DNA of 38,805 bases from Dicyema japonicum (Eukaryota; Dicyemida; Rhombozoa; Dicyemidae). Within the stretch, counting starts at the first letter, position 1; every line of letters starts with the position of its first letter. The notes beneath the pieces were generated by a model that did no database searches, was not told the DNA's origin, and saw only the letters and a list, made by a program, of their open reading frames with translations. The DNA lies in contig RDEW01000128.1 in the NCBI GenBank assembly GCA_011109175.1, positions 14,885 to 53,689 on the forward strand, in the 5' to 3' direction. Position numbers and translations under genes: made by a program. Below, piece after piece: positions 30,303 to 38,805 of the stretch.

Positions 30303-31589
30303 GCCAGAATAGTCCAACTCAACATAAATGGAATCAAGAACAAGATACTCGAACTTCGGACATTTGTGAAAGAAAATCACATCGATCTGTTGCTAATTCA
30401 AGAGTCTAAACTTTCTCCAATGAATTCAACACCAGTATTTCCGAAATTCACAGTAATTCGCCGTTATAGAATTGGCAAACTTTGTGGGGGCCTTCTCACA
30501 GTTATTCACAACGGCATTCCGTTAGAGGATTTAACTAACAGTGTCTACAGTATGCTTAAAAGATATGGAAATCTCGAACTGTTGGTTTCCAAATTACGAT
30601 TCAAATTACGTTCCCAAGACTATCAATAATACTTGTCAACGCATATCTCCCACCGTTGAGTTCCTGCTCGTCCAGTGCTCCAGACTCACTCCTCTCGCAT
30701 CACTGAAGGATACGATTATCTGTGGTGACTTCAATGCTAAGCACCTACTGTGGCTGACAAGACAAACCTATGACAAAAGGGGGAAGATGATAATTGAGGA
30801 CCTCCACAGCCTATGTATACTCAACGATCCTGCATCCATACAAGAACACCTACTCGACGTAGTGATAAAGCTTCTTCTATCGACATCTCACTGTCATCAC
30901 CGTCCTTGGTCCTTCTTATTGACTGGTCAGTGAAATATGACACCAGGAGTGACCACAATCCAATATTTTTGGAAGTCAAAACGAGGTCACGGATAAAAGG
31001 ACAATATCCAACGATAACTAATTACAGCCTTGCGACTTGGAGAGGATTCAAGGATTACTTCGATAATTGCATTTAACTATTAAATTTCCCACTCCTCCCT
31101 CCGTCGAACAATTAGTGAAATGGTTCAACTCCACCATAAACGCTGCGAAAAAGAAGTGGGGAGGCAACCTACGTCATCAAAACGTTTCAACACAACGACG
31201 AAACATCTGATCGGAGAACGAAATAATCTAAAGATGATAAAATCACCAACAGAAAAGAACATCAGAAAAATACGAGAATTGAACAGAGAGGTCGACAATA
31301 ACACAAAGGCAGAAAATGCAACAAAAGACAGCTCTGTATCGAACCAAAAATCTTTATGAAGAGCGAAGCTATTCCTTTTTTACAAAACACCGATGATTCT
31401 GGAAGTAACCTTTGATCAAATACTCACCTTTATCCGACATGTTGAAAACAAAGTAACTTCTAAGAAAATGAGAATTTTAAAAGTGTTCTCAAAACACTTA
31501 GAGACCAAACTGGTGACCTTGCCACGATTTATGAACAATTTATCCGACCAGCTTGTCAAGCATTTGTTGAGCGGACTGAGTCGCTGATT

Positions 31590-31770
31590 GAATGCTTCTG
31601 TCCTTGGAGGTCAAGAATGATATCGTCGGCATAGGAGAGGATTGAACAGTTTTCATTACAGGTTTGTAGCATGTCGTTTATGTAGAGATTGAAGAGTTGG
31701 GGTTATAGTGGGGAGCCTTGAGGGACTCCATTTGGGAAATAGCGAGATCTCGATTTGATGTTGTTGCGTA
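31590..31770 (-). pseudogene. Inverted RT palm segment inside the family C copy
   Basis: On the minus strand, read with frameshifts, the segment gives YFPNGVPQGSPLSP, LFNLYINDMLQTC and SYADDIILDL, the PQGS and catalytic YADD blocks. On both sides the plus strand carries family C thumb and tail sequence. The deleted relative at 8460-9075 has these flanks joined directly, without this segment. It is thus an inversion, or an inserted fragment of another copy. Confidence 0.75.
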
Positions 31771-32145
31771 TGCAAGTCCTTCATGGACAATGCAGATTTC
31801 ACGATCCTCTTCTTTGAAACTATCCGCAATTGAGGAGACTGCAATAAGGTTATTTGGACCAAAACACAATATCTAACTCATTGAAAACTTTTTAATCGAA
31901 TTACAACGGAAACTCTTAAAGAGGCCAGTTTACGAGCTGCCCTCTATTCCATGCACTATCCGAAATATCTAAAATCATACAGAAATCTTGAGCCGATACC
32001 ATGTCCAATGAGAAGAGCTGTTTCAGGATTCTCAGCCGGACTCGTCCTCTCCTTTGTGGTCTGGGATCATTTAGTTAAATGAGAACTTTTATTTCTTTCT
32101 CTTTGACCCTGTGATCCTGGGGGTATTAATAATAATAATGTTGGT

Positions 32146-32842
32146 ATCACTCTAGCTTTGCTGTACCTTGATCCTTAAGATAAGGCCAAATAATCACGAT
32201 GAACTTTCCTTTGAGGAGATTTTGGAGATCTCTCCATTTTAAAGAAATCTCGTATTCGATAGGGTGTTCCAAATGTTGTCTTCATTTAAAATAGCGCTTA
32301 TCAGGAGTAGACACCTACAACTATGCTACTTCTGCTCATAAAATGGATTTTAACGATTTAATGTCCGCGACGGTATGACGTGTGATGAAAATGGAAAAGG
32401 GCGAACCTACTTCTCCACCTCTCTTCTGAAGCGGAAACCTGTAATGTACTATTGGAGGATGGATTTGGTCGACAATTAATTTTTCTTAGCAGGCGATTAT
32501 GTAATTATTACTAAGAGCATTAAAGAATAACTAATAATCTTTTTACCTGCTTAAGGGGACATTTTCATCAAATTACATCCATTTCTAGGAAGTGAAGACA
32601 TCAAGTCTACTGAGATATACGATCGCAGGGATACACGACGTTTCGATCAATTACTAAGGATACGCCAGATCTATAACCCTGAGCAGCCACTTCCAATTTT
32701 CATTTCTCTATTGGCCACAGTCTTCCTTTATTTAATGGACTGGGTATTTTGATTTAACTTCAATTAAATAACCCATGAACACAAGAAGAAGGATATTAAT
32801 TATCTTCTAAATTAAGTGATCTCCGTGTCTACATCAAGCTTC
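32146..32842. other. No recognised gene
   Basis: Mixed-composition DNA after the family C tail. A short patch near 32300-32450 has higher GC but no coding pattern. No RNA gene, repeat or transposon end was found. Confidence 0.3.
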
Positions 32843-33043
32843 CTACGGTAGGTTTTGGAATCCTGGATTAGTCCTTACAAACAGGAAGCTTCCAGATATA
32901 ACCTGACTTCCGGTCGACTTGGCCATTTTGGGAAATTCGTTATCCGTAAGGTAATCCGTGACGTTTCGACGGCAACAAGTTGGGAGTTGATCGAGAATGG
33001 GTGTATATGAATCCCCAATTTTAAATAAGTCATTTAAATACAT
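32843..33043 (-). CDS. Unrecognised 66-codon ORF downstream of the PH-domain gene
   Basis: ATG at 33041-33043, stop at 32843. It begins MYLNDLFKIGDSYTPILDQL and contains CCRRNVTDYLTDNEFPKMAK. It lies on the same strand, about 50 bp past the stop of the PH-domain gene, beyond that gene's AATAAA signals. I see no domain, signal peptide or membrane segment. It may be chance, or a further exon of the PH gene if that gene's end is mis-set. Confidence 0.22.
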   Translation of the reverse strand: MYLNDLFKIGDSYTPILDQLPTCCRRNVTDYLTDNEFPKMAKSTGSQVISGSFLFVRTNPGFQNLP

Positions 33044-33067
33044 AAATTTATTAAATACAAATTAGAA

Positions 33068-33080
33068 TTTATTTTTTATT
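33068..33080 (-). promoter_or_regulatory. Two AATAAA polyadenylation signals after the PH-domain gene
   Basis: On the minus strand AATAAA lies at 33080-33075 and 33073-33068, 16 and 23 bases after the stop codon at 33098-33096. AT-rich sequence makes chance occurrence possible. Confidence 0.4.
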
Positions 33081-33095
33081 ATATTTCTATATTTA

Positions 33096-33533
33096 TCATG
33101 CAAATCCAAAAAAAGAAAAGTTTACGGATTGACTGGGTTTCTCGCAACTTCGACAACTCAGCATTTCCGCCGAATCCACGAGATTTGAATATTTAAATCT
33201 TTTGAGCGCTGTGTGCCAGAGAACAGCTTCCTCTGCCAATTTTGTAGATAGTTCAAAGATTTCATCTCCAGAAAGGATTTTCACAGATTTGGCAGTTTTA
33301 TCCAAGGTTACACTATGTCCCACAAGGAAAATCACGCCTTTCTATGAGATAATTCAAGAAAATACTAAAATCTCAATGTTTGGCTCAGCGTAGTAAAACA
33401 GCATATTAGCTTTAAGGGACACAAAACAGGACCTGGTTTTTTTTCCGGGAGTTATCAGATCAGCACACCCTGAGCAGAGTGTAGGGATTGAACTCTTGGA
33501 AATGGCCACAAGGTGTTCATAATTAATTTTCAT
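33096..33533 (-). CDS. PH-domain protein, Sesquipedalian (PHETA)-like; candidate host gene with a 24-nt intron
   Basis: Exon 1 is 33533-33366 (56 codons, MKINYEHLVAISKSS; KKTRSCFVSLKANMLFYYAE). Exon 2 is 33341-33096 (KGVIFLVGHSVTLDK; FELSTKLAEEAVLWHTALKR). Joined length is 137 residues. The order is that of a pleckstrin homology domain: basic-FV-L-x-N-LFYY (beta 2-3), GVIFL-x-G (beta 4-5), and a final helix with the invariant Trp (W98). The MKIN start and the spacing from start to NMLFYY fit the Sesquipedalian family, endosome-Golgi trafficking adaptors that bind the phosphatase OCRL in animals. Family members are about 250 residues, so the C-terminal part is missing here or lies in other exons. 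The usual RRWFV Trp is Cys. It may be a decaying gene. I chose ATG 33533 because the frame upstream has no other ATG. Confidence 0.55.
33342..33365 (-). other. Putative 24-nt GT-AG micro-intron in the PH-domain gene
   Basis: On the minus strand the segment begins GTATTTTC and ends CTCATAG. It contains both in-frame stops (TGA and TAG) of the open frame. Its removal keeps the frame and leaves nine residues between FYY and GVI, a normal PH-domain loop. No transcript evidence is available. Confidence 0.45.
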
Positions 33534-33545
33534 ATATATTGGCAA

Positions 33546-35319
33546 ACTACAATCACGTAATCTATTAATTATTTTTTTAAATAAAAATATTAATTTTTTA
33601 TATTTTTCTTTTTTAAAGTTAATAAAAAAGTAGTTTTAGTCATTTACAGTGGAAAGGTGAGGGAAGTATTTCCACCTCCTTTCTTTCGACCTACATACGT
33701 AAACTAGATGATGTAAAAGATGCCCTCTGTACTTTTTGCAACTTCTCCGAGTTGACGGAAAATTACTTTTTTAATGTCCTTAACTTGTATGGTGTATGTT
33801 TATTACGCCAAAGTTGACCGATCTTGAAAGAGACCATCATTTGCGGCTTCCTATTTAATAGCCACTGATTCCTACAAGTTAGTGAGGCCGAGGTAACAAA
33901 CTAATGTCTCTTTTAACCATCCTGACTCTGGGCTTCATGTTGACCACATGACTCACTCTAGTGGAACGAAGGAAGATAGGAATAGAGGAGTAGAAAAGAA
34001 ACCTTCGACCATATAGCAATCGGAAGACCAACAAATGATCTTCCTGGAAGCACTAGGATTCCATCATTTTAAAATCCTCATTTATTGAATTATTTTTGAC
34101 GTTACTAATATCTTGCGAATAATCAGCGGCGGAATATGAAATGAGTCGTAATTTCTTACTGATAGCTGTCATGCATACTTCCTCCCGCAATCGTCGATTC
34201 ATAATTTGTATTATCTGATGTCCCACTTCCCACTAGAATACTAGGTTGCTGCATTTAGGAAGTAGGCCATCGGGATATAATAATAATAAAGCCTTTTCAC
34301 GAGAGCCATAGTATTTATAGCTACGCATAGGCAGGACACACACTTTATTTAAGTAAAGAACAGTTAATTTTAACTAATCGTAGAACCAAGGAATGATCTT
34401 CACTTCTTTTTTCTTTTTCTTGTATGTGAGTCCTTTCTAGACAATCCAGTTCCGCAGTGAGTATCCACTGATGACGGCGTCACTCGTCAAACCCCTTCTG
34501 CATCGTAGATGCGTGGAACCTTCCACCAGGTGAACAGCCAGCGAGAATCGACCCGTAAGTTACTTTAGCCCGACACCTGACCACTACGCACCCATCGGGA
34601 TATCCGACGATTATTAAATTTGTATAAAAAGTTTTTGATTTTATAATCATAGACGGCCCGAGATTTAAGAGATCAATATCTTTCAAGAAGAAATCACTAT
34701 CCAATTCCTAGAATACGGAAGAAGAAATCGCTATGCTTGCTATGCTTATATCCAAGTTATAGAAGAAGTCGATATGTTGATATTCAAGTAGTTTAATAGC
34801 AGGGAGAGGTCGCGTTATGGCTTATATACACAACACTGGTTATATAGATCAAGACTTTGTTTCATGAACAATGCAACCTTTCGTTTTCCTTTGCACGCCG
34901 ACGAAATTACGACGTGAGATATCAGAAACGCGTATTACAACAAATCGAGTCGATATGGCAGTTTTTTGGATTCGATTCCTTTCCAGCAGAAAAACTCAGA
35001 GATATTTGGCAGTGATGGTATCCTCCAAGTAAACGAGAAGACCCCTACTTATTCGAGAGGACCACACAACCAAGTAAAAAATAAACCAAATTAAGAATTT
35101 AATAACAGATCGAGTAAATTTTGTGATTCAACGGTACGTCTCCCAAAAACCCCATAAAAAGATATCAACGTCGTCTAGGATAATTTAGAGAACCCCACGT
35201 TTGAGACTGCTTCAAAGGATGTCGAAGCACACTCGAAGAATTTCTCCTCTTTGAATGCTTAAATAAGAACTTACGCATATTTTTTATTAGTCAAGTAAAT
35301 TTCGAACATGACCACCTGA
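33546..35319. other. No recognised gene in about 1.8 kb
   Basis: Begins with a very AT-rich stretch (33560-33640) that could be the PH gene's upstream region. I cannot point to a TATA box with confidence. An open stretch at 34480-34704 (-) (LLNLGPSMIIKSKTFYTNLI) has no ATG and no similarity I know. No transposon blocks were found by eye. Confidence 0.3.
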
Positions 35320-35688
35320 TTATTCCGAGAAAATCATCCTCCGTAGAAGAAGTAGACTATAGTCACAAGGAAGAGTACATTCCAAGTCGATCTCTACGAA
35401 GAACCTGAAAACCTCTTCCTCCGCCATAAAGCTGATTTTAGTGTTGTTTTTCCCCACCGAATAGATCACTTCTTTATCGGTCCCCAATAAGGTCAGTCCA
35501 TTATTAATTTTAACACTAACGGGGCCGATCCACGTTTTCGATGTGATCACGAAACAGTTGAAGAACTCGTTAACTTTAGATGACTGATAAATAGAAACCA
35601 TTTTGCTTTTGGACTGCTTTTTATCTCCACCAGACTTGTGAGGCCTTGCCTTGGACTGCTGTTGAGTTTTTTTGGGCATTTCTCCCAT
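35320..35688 (-). CDS. Unrecognised 122-codon ORF with Lys/Gln-rich N-terminus
   Basis: A true ATG at 35686-35688, with a second ATG three codons on. Residues 4-29 are strongly basic and Gln/Lys-rich (MPKKTQQQSKARPHKSG, GDKKQSKSK), then a mixed alpha/beta-like part: SSKVNEFFNCFVITSKTW, VSVKINNGLTLLGTDKEVIY and ISFMAEEEVFRFFVEIDLE. No membrane segment or signal peptide. The N-terminus recalls small basic RNA-binding or ribosomal proteins, but the body does not match S25, L38, SRP9 or SRP14 as I know them. No LINE or transposase blocks are near, so a small host gene is possible. It is one of the longest ATG-started frames not explained by an element. Confidence 0.35.
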   Translation of the reverse strand: MGEMPKKTQQQSKARPHKSGGDKKQSKSKMVSIYQSSKVNEFFNCFVITSKTWIGPVSVKINNGLTLLGTDKEVIYSVGKNNTKISFMAEEEVFRFFVEIDLECTLPCDYSLLLLRRMIFSE

Positions 35689-35839
35689 CGACTATAATAC
35701 GTTTTTATATTAGATATTACATAATCTGTTACTTCATACCTTTGTTAGCCATCTCCCATATCATAATGCTTATTTATCCCGGTTTTGCAAAAATTGGAGA
35801 TTGTTGAGGATTTTCTGAGTCATTATTACATCTAGTCTT

Positions 35840-36150
35840 TACATGCCGAGCAGGATCGTATACGAGGAAATTAGTCTCTCTCATCAAGATCACGGAAGCT
35901 AACTGGAGGCTCTTTGGTCTAATTCACTTGGAAACTCCAGACCCCAGGTAACGTGGAGGACTATTTTACCTCTAATGAATCTGTGAGCGGCTAAGATTTA
36001 CTCTCATATCGTCTGGACAAAGACCTCCAGAGGTTTGGGAACGACTCTGATAGGGAGATGACAAGGATGAACTATGCGACGGAAAAAAATGGAGGAGACT
36101 AAAACTTCTTTTAGTTTCCAAAATTGAACATGCTTTGTCCTGACCATATC
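35840..36150 (+). pseudogene. Family A LINE, degraded 3'-end fragment
   Basis: Reads KITEANWRLFGLIHLETPDP (compare EITDARWRLFGHVLRMD in the full copy), VEDYFTSNES, YRLDKDLQRFGND (compare LHKDLQRMKK), then EKNGGD and IEHALS-like remains with frameshifts. The end GAACATGCTTTGTCCTGAC (about 36127-36145) resembles CACATGCTTTG of other family A 3' ends. Older and more diverged than the fragment at 29151. Confidence 0.65.
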
Positions 36151-36290
36151 ATCATTTTAACAGATAAGATTCCAATCGAGTGCAGAAGATACCAATCCAA
36201 CGTTCATTAAAACACAGGGTTCTGATGTCTATCGAGTCCAAAAGAAAGACTGGAGCATCTGTCATAAAGCACGTGCAATTTAACTACATA

Positions 36291-36320
36291 ACCACCTCAA
36301 TTTTTTCTGGTTGAGGTGGT
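36291..36320. repeat. Perfect 10-bp hairpin just upstream of a family A start codon
   Basis: ACCACCTCAA (36291-36300), loop TTTTTTCTGG, TTGAGGTGGT (36311-36320). It ends about 20 bases before ATG 36341 of the family A 5' fragment, so it may lie in that element's 5' leader. Confidence 0.75.
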
Positions 36321-36329
36321 AACAACGCC

Positions 36330-36660
36330 TCTATTGCACCATGTCTTATTCGTATTCCTTACCGACTTATTCGTTCACTCTGAGATCTTTTAATTGCAGT
36401 GGACTTAAACAACCTTACAAGAAACACCAACTGACATGCGACCTAACAAAATACAACGTCTCTGTCTGCTCTCTAAAGAGAAAAAATGACTGTACAATAT
36501 ACAGAACTGTTTGGCAAATTCTACCTTTTTACCCTCCCATCGGCTTGCCGACATTATGGTCTCGTATTTTCAGTCCATCAGGATCTGATTCGCTGTGTTA
36601 CAATAGTGTGCCAGCATCTGACATTATAATGGAAATGGCGGACACCTGAACTACCTATAG
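36330..36660 (+). pseudogene. Family A-like LINE, 5' endonuclease fragment
   Basis: From ATG 36341 the frame reads FTLRSFNCSGLKQPYKKHQL, TCDLTKYNVSVCSLKRKND. This matches LLSFNVRGISKTWMRKTLCD and DLDKYRVSIGCLQETK of the near-complete family A protein, the first APE motif (FNxxG) and the QETK block, here with the catalytic Glu lost. Similarity fades after about residue 45 because of frameshifts; the frame ends at 36647-36649. It lies 3' of the family A tail at 35840-36150. Confidence 0.65.
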
Positions 36661-36839
36661 AACTAGCGCGCAACGGAAGATCATGACGGAGAGGATGATT
36701 CGGAATAAATCAGAAAGTCTATGAGGGACGAATGTCTGAGAACGGATTGACCATTTTCCAATCGTGAGACAAACGAACAGGTGTAACGGTGCCGTTGGTG
36801 TAACACCTATAATTTTTTACCAAATTATTATTAATAGAG

Positions 36840-37127
36840 TCCTCCACCAAGCTTAATCTTTCTGTCTTTACGGATAACGAAGTATCTGAGAAAGGTGGGG
36901 GTTAGTATGTTTGCTTGTAGCTTTGTCTCTTAGACTAGAGCAATGTCAATTTCATTTCTATTGATTAAATGGCGGACTTCCAGCGGCTTGTTTTGTATTC
37001 CGTTAATATTGATCTGGACCAGGTTGATTTCAGGGCCAGGGTTGGATTCGAAGTCACCACACAAAATTAGAGCGTACCTGGAAAACCATCCTCTTTCATG
37101 GGTAGGGATAAAAAAATAATATATCAA
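36840..37127 (-). pseudogene. Family C LINE, 5' fragment with 2A-like motif and start of APE
   Basis: Read from 37127 downward: THERGWFSRYALIL, then C-G-D-F-E-S-N-P-G-P (37061-37032), then EINLVQININGIQNKPLEVR, NRNEIDIALV-stop-ETKLQAN and FLRYFVIRKDRKIKLGGGL. This parallels ARIVQLNINGIKNK, IDLLLIQESKL and GGLLTVIHNG at 30303-30510. The stop replaces the Gln of the Q-E-x-K catalytic block. Only the leader and first part of APE remain. The leaders share GWF and a Cys before the 2A core but little else. The start is uncertain; no clear ATG in a good context is seen. Confidence 0.75.
37032..37091 (-). other. Second 2A-like motif (DFESNPGP)
   Basis: GWFSRYALIL followed by CGDFESNPGP immediately before the APE domain. 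It keeps the Gly before D that the 30243 copy lacks. Phe replaces the usual Val/Ile. The preceding hydrophobic, helix-prone run (ALIL) fits a 2A upstream context better than the other copy does. Confidence 0.72.
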
Positions 37128-37179
37128 ACAAGCTTCAGAAATCTGGGATACTAAGTGCTCTTGATTTTTCTAATAAAAA

Positions 37180-37747
37180 TCTTTCGCCAGAAATCTACTT
37201 ATACTTTCGAAATTGTTACGGATGACTTTGAAGCTAAAGTCATATTTAGCAAATATGGATATCAACCATTCTGGGTTACATATACAAAAAATATCCTCAA
37301 TTATGGAATAAAATCGAAACATTTCCTTCGACATATCTAGTTGAAAGAGGATTTAGTGCAGCTTCTAATATTTTGATCAAAAAAAGAAATAAACTACAAA
37401 ATGTAAATAGAGAAGATTTGAGACTAAGTTGGTCAACTATGGAAGCTGACATAAAGGGATTGACAAATCTCATCAAACACAAGGCTTTGTATAACTAAAA
37501 TTGGTTTCATATAACAAAAAAGATGATTTTTGTGAATAAACCTTTTAATTTTTAAAAATAATTAGTAATATTTGATAATATTAAAATTTTGTCAGTTGGC
37601 ATTGCACTTACTTTAATGATGGAAAAAAAGTTTCGATGTACAAACCCGCAATTGAAAAAAATTAAATCTTAAGAGGACGCTGAAATTTTGAAGCTTTAAA
37701 ATTGTATCAAAAGGGGGCGCTAACTTAAAAAAGGTTAAGAACCACTG
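37180..37747 (+). pseudogene. hAT transposase C-terminus with 3' terminal inverted repeat
   Basis: Bases 37215-37290 encode DDFEAKVIFSKYGYQPFWV. After a one-base shift, 37292-37498 encodes YPQLWNKIETFPSTYLVERG, FSAASNILIKKRNKLQNVNR and EDLRLSWSTMEADIKGL, a clean frame to TAA. This is the C-terminal dimerisation block of hAT proteins of the ZBED/Charlie type (F-x-x-T-Y-x-x-E-x-x-FS). The sequence AAAAAAGGTTAAGAACCACTG (in parts AAAAAAGGTT and AAGAACCACTG, 37727-37747) is the classical hAT terminal repeat, read outward as CAGTGGTTCTTAACC. No 5' end or upstream transposase is seen. It is distinct from the hAT at 15744, whose termini begin TAGGGCAA. Confidence 0.8.
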
Positions 37748-38007
37748 TGGTAGGCCATTAAATACAGTTTAAATTTAAACGGAAGAAGGGTGATAAGAAT
37801 GAATGGAAGAAAAAAGAAAACATTTTTTGATAATAAATATTATAATGACTTTATGGCGATTTGCCCCTTGTTGAGCAGCTTAACCAAGATGATTGAATAG
37901 GTATTTTTCATGTGTCGCAAAAGTAGTTTGATGTGTCTGAGTAGATTATTCTTTATTTCACAAGTATTTATTGCTTTTTTTCCTTTGAAAATAATATTTT
38001 ATTATTA
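37748..38007. other. AT-rich spacer
   Basis: No gene, repeat or element end is recognised between the hAT terminus and the family B fragment. Confidence 0.35.
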
Positions 38008-38620
38008 CTAAATTTCGGTGAAAAATTGAAATAACATGCATTTACTCTTATCAGAAATTGAGGTTAATCCTCTTCCAAAACTATTCCAGCTGAGATATAA
38101 TCTTTCTTTGTTAGCAGAGTTTAACTGCACTCGTAATTTAGAGAGTATACGCCGGATTTCTAAATCAATAGCTTCGAATTCACGTGGTTCAATGTCGATA
38201 AGCCCAAAATAATAATTATTTAGCGAGAGTGCGTATTCAGTTATCGCTTTAAACAAGTTTCGCCAGCATCTCTATCCTTTTCTTCACATTTTCAGCAACT
38301 TTTCCCATTACTTTATCTTTCATAACCTTAACTTCTTTATCTTCTAACACTCCAAGATAGCGATATCCCTCACAACCATCCAGATAACTTGTATCTTTGA
38401 CACATTTCAGATTAGTTAGACTTTTCACAGTTTTTTAAGGCCAACAACACCCAGATATTCATCAATATCCTCCATCATTTTTAGAATAGTATCTTCATAT
38501 TCGGCAATTATTTTCAGGTCGTCAAGAAAAAGAAAATGGTTAGTCGCATATGTCACAATAGACGGATCACTCTATTGGTCATAGAGTGATGTAAATCTCT
38601 AGAATTCGTTTTAAAAAGTG
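38008..38620 (-). pseudogene. Family B-like R2/R4-type LINE, RT palm end and thumb
   Basis: Read from about 38580 downward: TYATNHFLFLDDLKIIAEYE holds LDD, the catalytic YxDD equivalent (here F-L-D-D). KMMEDIDEYLGVVGLKKL follows, then in another frame SLTNLKCVKDTSYLDGCEGY and RYLGVLEDKEVKVMK. The frame 38008-38256 reads FKAITEYALSLNNYYFGLID, IEPREFEAIDLEIRRIL, NSANKERLYLSWNSFGRGLT. The last block matches 4680-4850 of the split copy (LNEYAVSLLSYYIGVVEFEP, ANKERKYLARDKFGLGL), but with clear divergence, so it may be a sister subfamily. RT motif A and the endonuclease are absent. The sequence to the window end (38621-38805) shows no readable RT block. Confidence 0.75.
38566..38590. repeat. Perfect 10-bp hairpin with 5-nt loop
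   Basis: ATCACTCTAT (38566-38575), loop TGGTC, ATAGAGTGAT (38581-38590). It interrupts the family B RT just before the TYATNHF block. No function can be assigned. Confidence 0.7.
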
Positions 38621-38805
38621 AACTGTAGGTATCCTTGGAGCTTCTACCTTGATCTCGATCTTGTGTTCTCTAAAACAGATTAAGTATTAGAGAACAAATT
38701 ACTCGTGTTTAGAAAAGTCTTATAACAACGCTGTTCCTATACGAATGCCCTTAGTAATTTGCAGATTTGCCTCAGGCATAATAATAGACTTTTTTTAAAG
38801 TCATT

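Larger units (their letters stand above)
30170..32145 (+). pseudogene. Family C LINE with natural 5' end, 2A-like motif, APE, and rearranged RT
   Basis: ATG 30174 starts a 42-residue leader, then a 2A-like motif (30279-30302), then APE: IVQLNINGIKNKILELRTFV, LLLIQESKLS, CGGLLTVIHNG, and after shifts IICGDFNAKHLLW (30715-30755), SIDISLSSPSLVLLIDW and TRSDHNPIFLEV (30945-30980). A Lys-rich linker runs to 31360. The RT fingers and palm are missing from the forward strand. The thumb (HVENKVTSKKMRILKV) is at 31432-31500, a palm piece lies inverted at 31590-31770, and the 3' end resumes near 31770 to a degraded tail and TAATAATAATG at 32130-32141. The 5' boundary is inferred from the match with 8466. 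Not functional. Confidence 0.8.

Noticed and set aside
35320-35688. The Lys-rich ORF as ribosomal protein S25 (eS25)
   Set aside because: The basic N-terminus is reminiscent, but the winged-helix core expected after it is not present, so the resemblance is only in composition.

Overview
This window looks like intergenic DNA of a eukaryote, most likely an invertebrate animal. It is a graveyard of nested, mostly broken transposable elements with at most one or two candidate host genes. There are no operons, ribosome binding sites or other bacterial features. The standard genetic code fits every coding stretch. One unresolved base (8923) and several exact short tandem duplications suggest a draft assembly.

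Non-LTR retrotransposons (LINEs) dominate. I separate five lineages by their reverse transcriptase (RT) and tail sequences. Family A is an apurinic-endonuclease (APE) LINE: 1-1245, 24839-27850 (almost intact), 29151-29365, 35840-36150, 36330-36660. Family C is a second APE LINE: 1400-1600, 3457-4435, 8460-9075, 10870-13268 (-), 13500-13760, 22813-24775, 27930-28610 (-), 30170-32145, 36840-37127 (-). Its copies end in a conserved C-terminal peptide, and the two copies that keep the 5' coding end carry a 2A-like NPGP motif just before the endonuclease. Family B is an R2/R4-like LINE with a restriction-like endonuclease: 1610-2690 plus 4440-5900, 29400-29925 (-), 38008-38620 (-). Family D is a single RT fragment at 2764-3456 (-). 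The fifth is a PHD-finger/RT/PD-(D/E)XK element at 19704-22559.

DNA transposons fill much of 13.8-19.5 kb and recur at 37.2-37.7 kb. They are a Helitron remnant (13795-15590), a pogo/Tigger-like transposase (17615-18270) split by a complete hAT element (15744-17614, perfect 8-bp target duplication), a Mutator-like (MULE) transposase with FLYWCH remains (18540-19270, -) and a second hAT 3' end (37180-37747). A near-perfect long palindrome lies at 19390-19475, and a degenerate tRNA-like sequence lies within a repeat at 14500-14774.

The best host-gene candidate is at 33096-33533 (-), a pleckstrin-homology protein resembling the N-terminal part of the animal Sesquipedalian (PHETA) family. Its two in-frame stops both fall inside a 24-nt GT...AG segment whose removal restores the PH spacing. 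If that is a real micro-intron it points to a lineage with extremely short introns; among animals, dicyemids are the group I recall for this. A lysine-rich ORF at 35320-35688 (-) is unrecognised. Long stretches (5.9-7.8, 9.1-10.9, 28.6-29.1, 32.2-32.8, 33.6-35.3 kb) show nothing I can identify.
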